A stretch of DNA of 64,000 bases from the NCBI RefSeq assembly GCF_004358205.1, contig NZ_SMYO01000009.1:186001-250000 (forward strand), given 5' to 3'. This document shows, piece by piece, positions 19,226 through 28,526 of this stretch (position 1 is the stretch's first letter; every line of letters begins with the position of its first letter). Under the pieces are notes generated by a model. It had not been told where the DNA came from, made no database searches, and saw only the letters and a program-made list of their open reading frames with translations. Source of the stretch: Bacillus salipaludis (GTDB lineage: Bacteria; Bacillota; Bacilli; Bacillales_B; DSM-18226). A program made the position numbers and the translations under genes.

Positions 19226-19262
19226 TATGACATACAGCATATGATTTATGCTATGCGTCATA
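19226..19262. promoter_or_regulatory. Palindromic operator upstream of the PadR gene
   Basis: TATGAC-N4-AGCATA, a TGATT centre, then TATGCT-N4-GTCATA: both outer and inner half-sites are perfect inverted copies with the same spacing. It lies just upstream of the padR-like start, as expected for PadR autorepression. Confidence 0.7.
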
Positions 19263-19614
19263 CACTATTGTTGTTACAATATCAATGTAAATTAAATAGC
19301 CTTTTTTGAAATAACAAAAAACCATGGGGACGAATTGTTTTTCTTGAAAAGCCTTTTCCGGTGTTTTTGGCAATTAAAAAATGCTATTTACTTTTCTGTT
19401 TTTATTTTTACTAAAAAATGTTTCATAGAAACTGAAATACAGTAGTTGAGGAGCTTTTTAGCATCTTTATATTACATTTCATTCACTTCTTGTAGAAGTC
19501 GTCAAATCCCCCTGAAATCTACGCAAAAAAAGCTCCCAAAATTTATAAAAATGGGAACTTTTCTTTCTATTTTATGACTATAATTAAGCCTAAATATTTT
19601 AATTTAAAAAGTTT

Positions 19615-19687
19615 TTATCTATCTCTATTTCTGATCGTTTCACTTACAACCTGTTCTAACGCATTCGAAATAACAGAAGGACCTGTA
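19615..19687 (-). pseudogene. C-terminal relic of an HpcH/HpaI aldolase gene
   Basis: On the minus strand this reads TGPSVISNALEQVVSETI followed by a few codons and a stop. Bases 19633-19687 match 28918-28972, the end of the larger aldolase pseudogene, in all but about four positions, in the same orientation. Homology stops abruptly at the upstream side, so this is a remnant, not a gene. See the finding on flanking duplications. Confidence 0.7.
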
Positions 19688-19713
19688 AAGTTTTTCTCCA
19701 TTAAGAAAATTAT

Positions 19714-19744
19714 AAGCACCCGAATGTAACGGGTGCTTTGTTTT
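19714..19744 (+). terminator. Stem-loop AAGCACCCG/CGGGTGCTT
   Basis: Nine-bp perfect stem with a seven-base loop and a TGTTTTT tail on the plus strand. It follows no plus-strand gene I can see, but could serve the IclR gene on the minus strand as a weak bidirectional terminator. The rest of 19263-19971 contains no supported gene apart from the aldolase relic. Confidence 0.6.
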
Positions 19745-19971
19745 TACTACTAGAATAATATTTGGAAATTACACACGAACTATTGCCTCCGAAATAATAG
19801 AAAAATCAAGCAGCTTTTCTTTTAGCAATACGAGAACCTACTCCAGAAATATATATTGGTTCGAATTCGCCGAATCCACCTCATATTAACTCCCCTTTGG
19901 ATCATAAGTTCTATTTAAGAACTAAGGAATCTTTTTCTCTTTAAATCTTCCATTTGGATAACAAAAATTAT

Positions 19972-20703
19972 TTAACACCTATATCCTAATCTTTCACTTA
20001 TTAAATTTGCACAATATTTAGCCTTGTCTACCAAAAATATTTTGTTTTCTTCTGTTAACATATGAATTTGGCCTGCAACGGTAAGATTCGCCGTAATTTC
20101 ATTGGAATGATCAAAAATCGGCACTGCGATTCCAAAGCTTCCGGGTCTTCTTTCACCTGTAGTTATTTTATATCCCTTAACAAGAATTTCGTTTAATTCT
20201 TCATTTAGTTGCTCAATGTTAACATCAGCCTCTTCAATGATCTTTTGTAAGATTTCATCCTTATCTTTTGAATAGGCAAGCAACACTTTTCCGGATGCCC
20301 CGGTGAAAAGAGGGGTATGTTCACCAATCCGGATAAAATTAATCACAATCTCAGGCCCGTCAATCTTATCAATACAAACCCGGGAATTCCCAGCCCTGAT
20401 ATTTAAATCCACTGTCATCCCTGTATCATTTACCAACTCAGCCATAATCGGTTTTGCAACTTTACGTAAATCAAAATCATTCATCACAATATTCCCTAGC
20501 CTAAAGAACGGAAATCCTAAAGAATACCTGCGCGTGTCAGGATCTTGTTTGATAAAATCCATGCTCTCTAGCGTAGCTAATAACCTGACAATTGTACTTT
20601 TAGGGTATTTAAGCTCAGCATGAATCTCGGCGATTGAAAGTGTGTTTCGTTCAAATGAAAATAACATTAAAATCTTAAATAATTTTTCAATACTCGCAAC
20701 CAT
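19972..20703 (-). CDS. IclR family transcriptional regulator
   Basis: 243 residues. An N-terminal winged helix (EKLFKILMLFSFERNTLSIAE through YPKSTIVRLLATLESMDFI) is followed by the IclR effector domain with GMTVDLNIRAGNSRVCIDK, ASGKVLLAYS and RRPGSFGIAVPIFDHS. It is the last gene of the minus-strand catabolic cluster and very probably its regulator. Inverted TGGAA-N4-TTCCA sites upstream of the first gene match the known IclR-type palindrome. Confidence 0.92.
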   Translation of the reverse strand: MVASIEKLFKILMLFSFERNTLSIAEIHAELKYPKSTIVRLLATLESMDFIKQDPDTRRYSLGFPFFRLGNIVMNDFDLRKVAKPIMAELVNDTGMTVDLNIRAGNSRVCIDKIDGPEIVINFIRIGEHTPLFTGASGKVLLAYSKDKDEILQKIIEEADVNIEQLNEELNEILVKGYKITTGERRPGSFGIAVPIFDHSNEITANLTVAGQIHMLTEENKIFLVDKAKYCANLISERLGYRC

Positions 20704-20752
20704 ATATTTTTGTTCCTTTCATAGATAGCGCTTTTTAAAATTTCAGGAACGA

Positions 20753-21625
20753 TTATCTCAAGACATATTTTTCTTCTATCTCATGATACCGTTGGATGCC
20801 AAGTAGTTGATTAAGCTGACTAAAATTCAACATCTGGTCTTTCATCCCAGCCGTAGTTCCTGTTTCTTTCAATTCATGAAATAAATCTTGTGCCGCCTTT
20901 GCAACTACACGAGTAACACTGTTTGGAAAGATGACAATTTTATAACCCATGCTGTCAAGTTCAGAAGCAGACATTAATGGGGATTTTCCGCCTTCCACCA
21001 TATTCGCCAATAAAGGCTTTTGGATATAATTTGTTATGATCGAGAACTCATCCTTGTTCTCCAAAGCCTCTACAAAAATTATATCTGCGCCTGCTTCCAC
21101 ATAACATTGTGCCCGTTCAATTGCTTCCTGTAAACCGTTTATTGCTCTCGAATCAGTACGTGCAATGATTAGCAAGTTTTCATCTACTCTAGTGTCTACT
21201 GCAGCTTTGATTTTACCAATCATTTCAGACAAAGGGATTACATTTTTATCTCTCAAGTGACCGCACCTTTTCGGGAAATCCTGATCTTCCAGTTGGATTG
21301 CGGAAATGCCTGCTCGCTCAAAATCTTTTACGGTCCTCATCACATTCAAGTAGTTTCCGTACCCCGTATCAGCATCTGCGATTACTGGAATTTGTACCGC
21401 GTCACATATATATGATGCTCTTGTTGCCATTTCACTTGCCGTCATTAAACCTATATCAGGTTTTCCTAATGTGGTATAAGAGATGCCGCCGCCTGTCATA
21501 TAAAGTGCTTCAAACCCAGCCTGTTCGATTAGTACCGAAGTCAAACTGTCATATGCCCCCGGTGCAATGATAATTCCAGTTTGCGATACTCGTTCTTTGA
21601 ATTTTTTTCTAATTGAATTCATCAT
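20753..21625 (-). CDS. Isocitrate lyase/PEP mutase family carbon-carbon lyase
   Basis: 290 residues, TIM barrel. Family motifs are YMTGGGISYTTLGKPD near 40, the metal-binding VIADADTGYGN near 81-91, and the catalytic-loop KRCGH near 125 whose Cys is typical of true lyases (2-methylisocitrate, dimethylmalate or related acids) rather than PEP mutases. It would cleave a 2-hydroxy diacid to a 2-oxo acid and a carboxylate. Its place beside aconitase-type hydratase genes parallels dimethylmaleate hydratase and dimethylmalate lyase of anaerobic nicotinate degradation. Exact substrate uncertain. Confidence 0.85.
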   Translation of the reverse strand: MMNSIRKKFKERVSQTGIIIAPGAYDSLTSVLIEQAGFEALYMTGGGISYTTLGKPDIGLMTASEMATRASYICDAVQIPVIADADTGYGNYLNVMRTVKDFERAGISAIQLEDQDFPKRCGHLRDKNVIPLSEMIGKIKAAVDTRVDENLLIIARTDSRAINGLQEAIERAQCYVEAGADIIFVEALENKDEFSIITNYIQKPLLANMVEGGKSPLMSASELDSMGYKIVIFPNSVTRVVAKAAQDLFHELKETGTTAGMKDQMLNFSQLNQLLGIQRYHEIEEKYVLR

Positions 21626-21724
21626 ATCTCACTTCCCTTTATTTGCTCAACTTTTTTATTAATAAGTTGACCAACCCGCCTAATTAATGATTCTTTAATC
21701 TATGGCGGGTTAATCGAAGTAATT

Positions 21725-23014
21725 TTAATGGACTATGGTTTTAATTCTCTGTTCCTCTGAAATTGTACCTTGTTTTTCTTTTGTAAAGAATAAGAATCCG
21801 ATTGAGCTAAGTAAAGCAAGAACAATCATAACCCCAAAACCTGCGCTGAAACTGCCCGTTATCTGAATAGCAACTCCCATTGCAGTGGGTGCAACAATTC
21901 CGGCAAGAGCAAATGCAGCATTCAAAAACCCTGATGCAGCTGCGGGCTGGTCTGGAGCAGAATCAATCGCAACGATCCACCAAATCGAACCCGTAACCAT
22001 CCCAAATCCTACTCCAAGGGAGATAAATGTAATGGCACCATATAGGGATGGATTAAACATGATTGGAATAAGGGAAGCACCCGATAACAATAAACATATT
22101 CCTATCAAATTAAATCGGCTTCGTATACCTGGTTTACGTCTATATAGTTGGTCTGCAATAAGTCCGCCTGCAATGGTAGCTACCGTCCCAACGGCCCATG
22201 GTAAAACCGTGAAAAATCCAACTTTAACGATGTTGAGATGATAAACCTGGCTGAGTATGCCCGGCAACCAATACATAAATCCCCAGAACATGAATCCCCA
22301 AGAAAAATAACCAAATGCGGAAATCAAAAGATTCTTATTGGTAAATATCTTCTTCCATTCTACTTTTTTTACATGCTCCGTTGTCTCTTCTTCTACTAAG
22401 CCGCTTTTAATGTATTCTTGTTCTTGAGGGCTAACTCGATGGTAGCCAATAGGAGAATCCTTAAACAGCCATAACCAAATTCCAACCAATATCAATCCTA
22501 ATGCTCCCAAAATAACGAACGGCGATTTCCATCCCAGGCTTTCCATTAGCTGTGTAATAATAGGTCCACCGATCATGAGGCTAAAAGGGACCCCAAATCC
22601 AACGATCATCCCTAAAGCCTTCCCTCTTTCCTTTCCTGGCAGCCAACGGCTAATTCCCCTGCTGACTGCTGGAAAGGCTGGTCCTTCAGATCCACCGAGT
22701 AATACCCGAACTAGGAAAAGGCTGACAAAAGAACCCATGAAAGCGGTCAAAATACTAAATACTGACCAGAGCCCTGCAGAAAGGGACAATGCCTTCTTTA
22801 CTCCAATTTTGTCTATAATAGGACTGCCTACAAAGGAGAGAATCAAGTAACCAATAGAAAAGGCACTGCCAATTAGGCCCCACTCCGCATTGTTAATATT
22901 AAACTGTTTCGTAATTGCTCCATTGGCAAAACCAAGAGCAGACCTATCCAAGTAATTTATTAAAATTGTAAGAGCAATAATGCTTACAATGACCCAGCGG
23001 AACTTACCCTTCAT
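21725..23014 (-). CDS. MFS transporter, anion:cation symporter (ACS) type
   Basis: 429 residues, twelve predicted helices. The N-terminal ILINYLDRSALGFANGAI with an Asp-Arg in helix 1, the loop 2-3 motif DKIGVKKAL and GGSEGPAFPAVSRGISRWLP are typical of the ACS family, which imports organic anions such as hexuronates, galactonate and aromatic acids. It lies between the hydratase small subunit and the lyase, so it probably imports the cluster's substrate. Confidence 0.88.
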   Translation of the reverse strand: MKGKFRWVIVSIIALTILINYLDRSALGFANGAITKQFNINNAEWGLIGSAFSIGYLILSFVGSPIIDKIGVKKALSLSAGLWSVFSILTAFMGSFVSLFLVRVLLGGSEGPAFPAVSRGISRWLPGKERGKALGMIVGFGVPFSLMIGGPIITQLMESLGWKSPFVILGALGLILVGIWLWLFKDSPIGYHRVSPQEQEYIKSGLVEEETTEHVKKVEWKKIFTNKNLLISAFGYFSWGFMFWGFMYWLPGILSQVYHLNIVKVGFFTVLPWAVGTVATIAGGLIADQLYRRKPGIRSRFNLIGICLLLSGASLIPIMFNPSLYGAITFISLGVGFGMVTGSIWWIVAIDSAPDQPAAASGFLNAAFALAGIVAPTAMGVAIQITGSFSAGFGVMIVLALLSSIGFLFFTKEKQGTISEEQRIKTIVH

Positions 23015-23093
23015 ATACCCAACCGACTCCTTTTTCCAACGTTATAGTGGTGAATTAATATAGTCGACCTACCTTAAGAAAAGCACATCTAGT

Positions 23094-23600
23094 TTATAAT
23101 TTGATTTCCTTATTGCTCAACTTTCGTTCTAGCATGTTAACCAGACCGCCATGATTGATAATTTCCTGTATGTACGGCGGATAGATCGTTGTTGAATAAG
23201 ACTCGTTTTTCGTTAAGTTATAAATCACACCATTTTCAAAATCAATTTCAATCTCATTTCCTTCTTCAATTCTAGTTGCTTCCTTACATTCGATTACAGG
23301 TAAACCTAAATTTATCGCGTTTCGAAAAAATATCCTTGCAAAAAATACCGAAATGATGGCACTAATACCAGATAATTTTATAGCAGCCGGGGCTGACTCC
23401 CGACTTGATCCGCATCCAAAGTTTTTACCGGCAACGATAATGTCCCCCGCTTGGAATTTGGAAGGAAAGTCGGGGTCGATACCCTCAAATATATGTTTTG
23501 CAGCTTGATCAGCTGATAATTTTAAATACCGTCCGGGGTTAATCATATCCGTATCCACATTATCTGGAAACACCCATGTCTTCCCTTTAATCTTTTGCAT
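23094..23600 (-). CDS. Aconitase-family hydratase, small (LeuD-like) subunit
   Basis: 168 residues, swivel domain of LeuD type: [20 protein letters not shown] at the N-terminus and [18 protein letters not shown] near 62-79, which contributes the substrate-binding Ser/Arg. Spacing of 46 bp from the large subunit and a GGAGG site show co-expression. It is not in a leucine biosynthesis context, so a catabolic hydratase for a maleate-like acid is more likely than isopropylmalate isomerase. Confidence 0.88.
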   Translation of the reverse strand: MQKIKGKTWVFPDNVDTDMINPGRYLKLSADQAAKHIFEGIDPDFPSKFQAGDIIVAGKNFGCGSSRESAPAAIKLSGISAIISVFFARIFFRNAINLGLPVIECKEATRIEEGNEIEIDFENGVIYNLTKNESYSTTIYPPYIQEIINHGGLVNMLERKLSNKEIKL

Positions 23601-23646
23601 ATCTATCCTCCTAAGTAAGCTGACATGTAGTCTGGGTACCGTAAGA

Positions 23647-24903
23647 CTATAAAAACTCTCTTGGGTCGGTTATTCTGCCTGTAATAGCGGATGCCGCAAC
23701 TGTGGCAGGGGAAGCTAGATATACTTCCGACCCAGATCCCATCCGGCCAGGGAAATTCCGGTTTGTCGAAGATATACATCTTTCCCCGGGAGCAAGCACA
23801 CCATTGCCAAGTCCAGCGCACGCTCCGCAACCTGTCGGCAGAAATGTTGCTCCCGCATCGAGCAACGTTTCAACTATGCCGCTTTTTGTAGCCCTTCGCA
23901 TGACTTCCGATGATGCCGGTGCAATCAGCAATCGCGTGTTTTTGGAAACTCTTCTGCCTTTAAGAACTTGGGCAGCTATTTCCAAATCATAATACTTAGC
24001 TCCCGTACAAGCCCCTATATAAGCTTGATCTAGAGGCTCGAAGTGATCAATTGCTGAAACAGGCTTTACATTATCAGGAGAATGCGGAAGTGCAACCATT
24101 GGTTCTAGCTGATTCGCATTGAATTCTAAAGTTTCGAAATAGAAAGCATCTTTATCCGCAGTTACTACCTCAAAATTACTAACATTCCTCTCATTAAGGT
24201 AGTCGATAACAATATCATTAGCTTCGATTATTCCAGCTTTTGCTCCCATTTCAATTGCCATGTTTGACAGAACTAATCTTTCATCCATTGGTAATGTATC
24301 GACTGCACTTCCCGAAAACTCAACGGATTTATAGGTAGCACCATCAATACCCGTTCTCTGTATTGATTTCAGCATCATATCTTTAGCCATTACCCCTTTG
24401 GAAAGTTTCCCTTTCCAAATAATCTTGATGGATTCAGGTACTTTCACCCATGTTTTCCCAGTCGCCATGACACCTAACATATCAGTTGATCCTAGTGCGA
24501 TTGCAAAACATCCCATTGCTCCGGCTGTTGTTGAATGAGAATCCGCTCCGACATACATCATACCTGGTGTGATGTATCCTCGTTCAACGGGTACAATGTG
24601 ACCGATACCTTCCCTCTCATGGAACTTCGAAATCCGATATTTTTTCGCCCATTCCCTAGTCAATTTCAGAATGGAAGCTTCGGTAGAATCGCTGGATGAA
24701 ACAAAATGGTCAGATATCAAAGCAACTTTATCAGGATTCCAAACAGTCGCTCCTAACTTCTCCAAGGTAGAACCGAATCTTCGTGGTCCACTCGAGTCAT
24801 GAATCATTGCAAAATCAATATCGACCTCAACAATTTCATTCACTTGGACCTGACTCTTTTTACTTGCTCTCGCAATAATCTTTTGGGCTAAAGTATATCC
24901 CAT
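23647..24903 (-). CDS. Aconitase-family hydratase, large (LeuC-like) subunit
   Basis: 418 residues. The iron-sulfur cluster ligands are visible as Cys299 (YIGACTGAKYYDL), Cys359 and Cys362 (PTGCGACAG). ADSHSTTAGAMGCFAIALGSTD near 120-141 is the conserved active-site block. In LeuC the first ligand motif usually reads CTN; here it is CTG, which fits a catabolic branch (maleate, citraconate or dimethylmaleate hydratases). It hydrates or dehydrates a 2-hydroxy diacid together with the small subunit. Confidence 0.88.
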   Translation of the reverse strand: MGYTLAQKIIARASKKSQVQVNEIVEVDIDFAMIHDSSGPRRFGSTLEKLGATVWNPDKVALISDHFVSSSDSTEASILKLTREWAKKYRISKFHEREGIGHIVPVERGYITPGMMYVGADSHSTTAGAMGCFAIALGSTDMLGVMATGKTWVKVPESIKIIWKGKLSKGVMAKDMMLKSIQRTGIDGATYKSVEFSGSAVDTLPMDERLVLSNMAIEMGAKAGIIEANDIVIDYLNERNVSNFEVVTADKDAFYFETLEFNANQLEPMVALPHSPDNVKPVSAIDHFEPLDQAYIGACTGAKYYDLEIAAQVLKGRRVSKNTRLLIAPASSEVMRRATKSGIVETLLDAGATFLPTGCGACAGLGNGVLAPGERCISSTNRNFPGRMGSGSEVYLASPATVAASAITGRITDPREFL

Positions 24904-24928
24904 ATGAACTCCACTCCCTTCTGTAAAA

Positions 24929-26308
24929 CTAGATTTGGCGATGGAGATATTTCCCCCTGCCTGGTTTTGCAGTAATCTTACCTTTTTCTAATATCACTTC
25001 ACCTCGGCTAATGGTGTACACTGGCCAGCCAACTGCATCCATTCCCTCATACACTGTATAGTCAGAAGCGCTTTGAAGCAGCTGGTGGGTAATCGATTTT
25101 TTCTCCTGTAAATCTACAATGGCAAAATCAGCATCCGCCCCTACTTCAATGCGGCCCTTTTGTGGTAAGTTAAAAGAATCGGCCACTTGGGTAGAACAAA
25201 TATCTGCAATTCTTTCAAGCGGAACACCCCTTTTTACATAACCTTCTGTAATCATGAGCGGCAACAAAGCACCTACGCCTGGAAACCCGTATTGTGCTTC
25301 GAAGACACCGGTTCCACTTTTATATTTCACGTCTTGGCTGCATGGAACATGATCCGTACCGATGGCATTAATAAGTCCCTTTTTAATCCCGTCCCACAAG
25401 CGATCTTGATCCCATTGTGTATGAATTGGGGGACCGACTTTGGCATGAAGATTCGTTGGAGATTCATTCGTCAATGTTAGGTAATGGACACAAGTCTCGA
25501 CTTTTGCACCGCTTTCCAATAACCATGGAGCTTTCTCCAGCAGATCAACACTCGTTCCGGAAGATAAATGAACAACAAATACGTTTCCACCAACATTCTG
25601 ATTTAAATAGAGGGTACTAAGCATGGATTCTGCTTCAGCATATCCCGGACTCGTTTTCGACCATGTTTTCAAAGTGTCTTCCACAGATTCCTGTTTCAGC
25701 TTTTTGGTTAGATACCGATTAATATCCATGTTCTCACAATGCATGCCCAAAAGTAGTTTAGGAGAAATGCCTATAAACCGCTCTAGTATTCTCATTAAGT
25801 CCATGGAAGTAAGATCGATGGCATTGGATACCTTAAATTTATCGTTGAGCTGTCTTTCATAATTTCTAAAAAATTTAAATGACGTAACACCAAATCTTTC
25901 AATTACTTCTTCAAGTTCATCAATATGGTCTTCTAATAAAATCCCTAAACTATAGCCGAAATCAATATAACTGTTTTGCTCGCCTATTTCTTTCAATCTA
26001 GGAAAAGCTTCCAAATAACTTTTAGGTATTCGATCATAATTAACTAACGTTGTTACGCCACCAACGGCATGCTGCTTTGTATCGATAAAATCATCTTCCA
26101 GCGAATTGTAAATTCCCAAATGCTCATGGGCATCGACCACTCCTGGGAAGATATGTAGGCCTTCTGCATCAATAATTTTCATAGCGTCCATTTCTTGATC
26201 TGGGTCATAAATTCCAACGATCTTTTCATCTTTTATTCCTAAATCTGCACGTAAAACTCCTCTTTTAGGAAAAACAACCTGCCCGTTTCTAATTAATAGA
26301 TCCAACAT
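24929..26308 (-). CDS. Cyclic amidohydrolase (dihydropyrimidinase/hydantoinase superfamily)
   Basis: 459 residues. All metal-centre ligands are present: His61 and His63 (GVVDAHEHLG), carbamylated Lys145 (TSFKFFRNY), His190 (GMHCEN), His247 (VVHLSS) and Asp319 (IGTDHVP). This predicts a binuclear zinc hydrolase that opens a cyclic amide or imide such as a dihydropyrimidine, hydantoin, succinimide- or maleimide-type ring. The start shares a base with the stop of the amidase gene upstream (TAATG), so the two are coupled. Substrate not established. Confidence 0.87.
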   Translation of the reverse strand: MLDLLIRNGQVVFPKRGVLRADLGIKDEKIVGIYDPDQEMDAMKIIDAEGLHIFPGVVDAHEHLGIYNSLEDDFIDTKQHAVGGVTTLVNYDRIPKSYLEAFPRLKEIGEQNSYIDFGYSLGILLEDHIDELEEVIERFGVTSFKFFRNYERQLNDKFKVSNAIDLTSMDLMRILERFIGISPKLLLGMHCENMDINRYLTKKLKQESVEDTLKTWSKTSPGYAEAESMLSTLYLNQNVGGNVFVVHLSSGTSVDLLEKAPWLLESGAKVETCVHYLTLTNESPTNLHAKVGPPIHTQWDQDRLWDGIKKGLINAIGTDHVPCSQDVKYKSGTGVFEAQYGFPGVGALLPLMITEGYVKRGVPLERIADICSTQVADSFNLPQKGRIEVGADADFAIVDLQEKKSITHQLLQSASDYTVYEGMDAVGWPVYTISRGEVILEKGKITAKPGRGKYLHRQI

Positions 26309-27012
26309 TACTTAATGACCTCCTTGTATTGTAAGTTTTGTAGATACGTTACGACCTCATCAGCCTTCATGACATCGCAATATTTCATCCATAAATCTAG
26401 GAGTCCTGCTTGGTGGGATAATTGGATACGATCGTAAACGCAATCTTCTATTACCGCTACATTAAAGTTGTGTGTAACCGCATCAACTGCCGTTGCTCTC
26501 ACACATCCGCTCGTAGACCCGCCGACAATGATAATAGAATCCACACCGAGCTTGATCAAATAGCTAATGAGTGGAGTTCCAAAAAAAGCGCTTGCATAAC
26601 TTTTATCGACAACAATATCCTGAGATTCTGGCTTTAACTCTTCAACAATTTGCGTTTCTGGCCGTCCATCAATATATTTAGAATTGTCTCTTGCAGCTTT
26701 TAAACCGAAGGAATCGAAAGCAATCGTTTTCTTTTGTACATTTCTTGTATAGATGACTGGAATACCAACATTTTGAACCTGCTCTTTTAACTCTTTAATT
26801 TTTCTTATTCCTGCCCAGGCAGAAGATCCCCCTCCGCTAGGCCATTGTTCAAGCTGGTCTTCAATGGGCTCATCTGCTCCGATATAGTTGTACTGTGCAT
26901 CAATAATCATGAAGACTGGCTTTTTTCCAAGTCCTCTTCTTTTTCCATAACCGCCTTTTTCAATTACAATCTTATCTACATCTGTTAATGCGCTTTCCCA
27001 AACATGAGACAT
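26308..27012 (-). CDS. Isochorismatase-family cysteine amidohydrolase
   Basis: 234 residues. The fold is recognised by PVFMIIDAQYNYIG (catalytic Asp) near 32-45, Lys in IVVDKSYASAFFGTPL and the nucleophile in GGSTSGCVRATAVDA near 172. The last motif is that of N-carbamoylsarcosine amidohydrolases and maleamate amidohydrolases, which remove ammonia from a linear half-amide or carbamoyl compound. Coupled to the cyclic amidohydrolase gene, it probably acts on that enzyme's product. Confidence 0.87.
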   Translation of the reverse strand: MSHVWESALTDVDKIVIEKGGYGKRRGLGKKPVFMIIDAQYNYIGADEPIEDQLEQWPSGGGSSAWAGIRKIKELKEQVQNVGIPVIYTRNVQKKTIAFDSFGLKAARDNSKYIDGRPETQIVEELKPESQDIVVDKSYASAFFGTPLISYLIKLGVDSIIIVGGSTSGCVRATAVDAVTHNFNVAVIEDCVYDRIQLSHQAGLLDLWMKYCDVMKADEVVTYLQNLQYKEVIK

Positions 27013-27015
27013 ATG

Positions 27016-28395
27016 CTATCTTACCTCCACTTGTTTTATTGATTTTGCTGCATGGGACCCAGCAATTTTTCCAAACCCCAATGCACATAACAAACCATTA
27101 CCTGCTACATAACCATTAGCACGAGTTCCGGAAATACCTACAGAACTTCCACCCCCGGCGTATAAATTAAGAATTGGAGTACCATTCATCCCAAGTACTT
27201 GTGCATTTTCGTTTATTTTCAGTCCTCCCTGTGTATGAAACAAGGCGGGAACGATTTTAATTCCGTAATAGGAATTTATAAGTTTCTTTGGCAAAACTTT
27301 TCTCCCAAATTCATCCTCCCCTACCGTAACTGAATCATTGTATTTTTCCAGTGTCGTTTTAAGGGTTTTTGAATTCAATCCTAATTTTTCTGCTAAGCCT
27401 TCAATGGAGTCCGAGTAATGAAAAGCTTCGAAATTCGCCAAATTTTTAAAATCCTCAATCCCAAGCAATTGATTGTAAATTTCTCGATCAAAAATCATAT
27501 AAGCATGCTTTTCCGGTTGCTTTAATACTTCTGTAGCATATTCGGAATATCCCTGTGATTCATCGCCAAATCTAAAACCTTGGTTGTTGACAATGAATCC
27601 ACCCAACATGATGGCTCCCCATGTAACAAGAAGTCCATGTGCTTCGGAAACGGAAGCATGTCCTTGGTAGGCACTCATATTTTTCAGTTCGGCATTTGCC
27701 TCCGCACTCATGGATACAGCATCGCCAGTGTTGCCTTCATAGCCAAAATATATTGCGTTCGCAATCTCAGGAATAAATTCACTCACCATCTTCTTGTTTC
27801 CACCGTATCCGCCGTCGGCTAGGATTACCTTTTTTGCTCCTATCCGTTGCATTCCATTGGGCGTGTTCGTTTCTACACCGATTACTTCATTGTTATCGGT
27901 GAATAATATTTTAGTAACTGGTGATTTCAGCATTAGGTAAATGTTATCCCTATTCCTTACAGCTCCTCTTAACATTTTCATTAATTCTAATCCTGATCTT
28001 GATGGTGGAGCATGCATGCGGTATGTTTTGTGGCCTGGCAGTAAAAACTCTGTTACTAGTGATAGTTTAATATCATGTTGATCAACCAACCATTCAACTA
28101 AACTTGCTGATTCCTCACATATTCTTAGAGTTTGCTCAGGATCACCTGTATATTTATTTTTTTCTAAAATCTCATTTGCCATTTTTTCTGGAGAATCACT
28201 AATGTTCATTTCTTCCTGAAAGCGTGTGCCTGCCGCTGGTATCATTCCTGCGCTTGCTGCAGTATTCCCCAAAACAAATTCTGTTTTTTCCAAAATAGCG
28301 ACATCCAATCCACTTTCCGCTGCTGCAAGAGCGGCAGTTAGACCACAGCCCCCACCACCGACAACAACAACGTCCACCTCGATATCCCATTGCAT
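27016..28395 (-). CDS. FAD-dependent dehydrogenase/reductase (fumarate reductase flavoprotein family)
   Basis: 459 residues. FAD-binding VVVVGGGGCGLTAALAAAES at 9-28, LADGGYGGN near 192 and the C-terminal LYAGGGSSVGISGTRANGYV that closes over FAD. The family includes fumarate and urocanate reductases and 3-ketosteroid dehydrogenases, so it should add or remove two hydrogens across a C-C bond next to a carbonyl. First gene of the cluster, three bases before the amidase gene. It carries no heme domain or export signal, so it is probably cytoplasmic. Confidence 0.85.
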   Translation of the reverse strand: MQWDIEVDVVVVGGGGCGLTAALAAAESGLDVAILEKTEFVLGNTAASAGMIPAAGTRFQEEMNISDSPEKMANEILEKNKYTGDPEQTLRICEESASLVEWLVDQHDIKLSLVTEFLLPGHKTYRMHAPPSRSGLELMKMLRGAVRNRDNIYLMLKSPVTKILFTDNNEVIGVETNTPNGMQRIGAKKVILADGGYGGNKKMVSEFIPEIANAIYFGYEGNTGDAVSMSAEANAELKNMSAYQGHASVSEAHGLLVTWGAIMLGGFIVNNQGFRFGDESQGYSEYATEVLKQPEKHAYMIFDREIYNQLLGIEDFKNLANFEAFHYSDSIEGLAEKLGLNSKTLKTTLEKYNDSVTVGEDEFGRKVLPKKLINSYYGIKIVPALFHTQGGLKINENAQVLGMNGTPILNLYAGGGSSVGISGTRANGYVAGNGLLCALGFGKIAGSHAAKSIKQVEVR

Positions 28396-28437
28396 AAATT
28401 AAATCACCATCCTAAAACAGTTGTTTGTTTCGCATCG

Positions 28438-28451
28438 TGGAATTCATTCCA
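28438..28451. promoter_or_regulatory. IclR-type operator, site 1
   Basis: TGGAATTCATTCCA, a perfect palindrome of TGGAA-N4-TTCCA form about 45 bases upstream of the flavoprotein start. It closely resembles the E. coli IclR consensus TGGAAATNATTTCCA. Confidence 0.65.
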
Positions 28452-28497
28452 TTAATTTTTGACAATCTCCTTAATTGTATTTTTCCTCCTCCTTGTC

Positions 28498-28526
28498 GTT
28501 CCACATTATGGAACGCATTCCATAAT
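28498..28526. promoter_or_regulatory. IclR-type operator, site 2
   Basis: ATTATGGAA-CGCA-TTCCATAAT at 28505-28526 is perfectly palindromic. It overlaps GTTCCA-N5-TGGAAC at 28498-28514, so the site is a nested double palindrome. Its core TGGAA-N4-TTCCA has the same spacing as site 1, and the centres are 71 bp apart. The remaining bases to 28790 contain no supported gene. Confidence 0.65.

Noticed and set aside
23094..24903. Leucine biosynthesis genes leuC and leuD
   Set aside because: No leuA or leuB nearby, first cluster motif is CTG not CTN, and context is catabolic.
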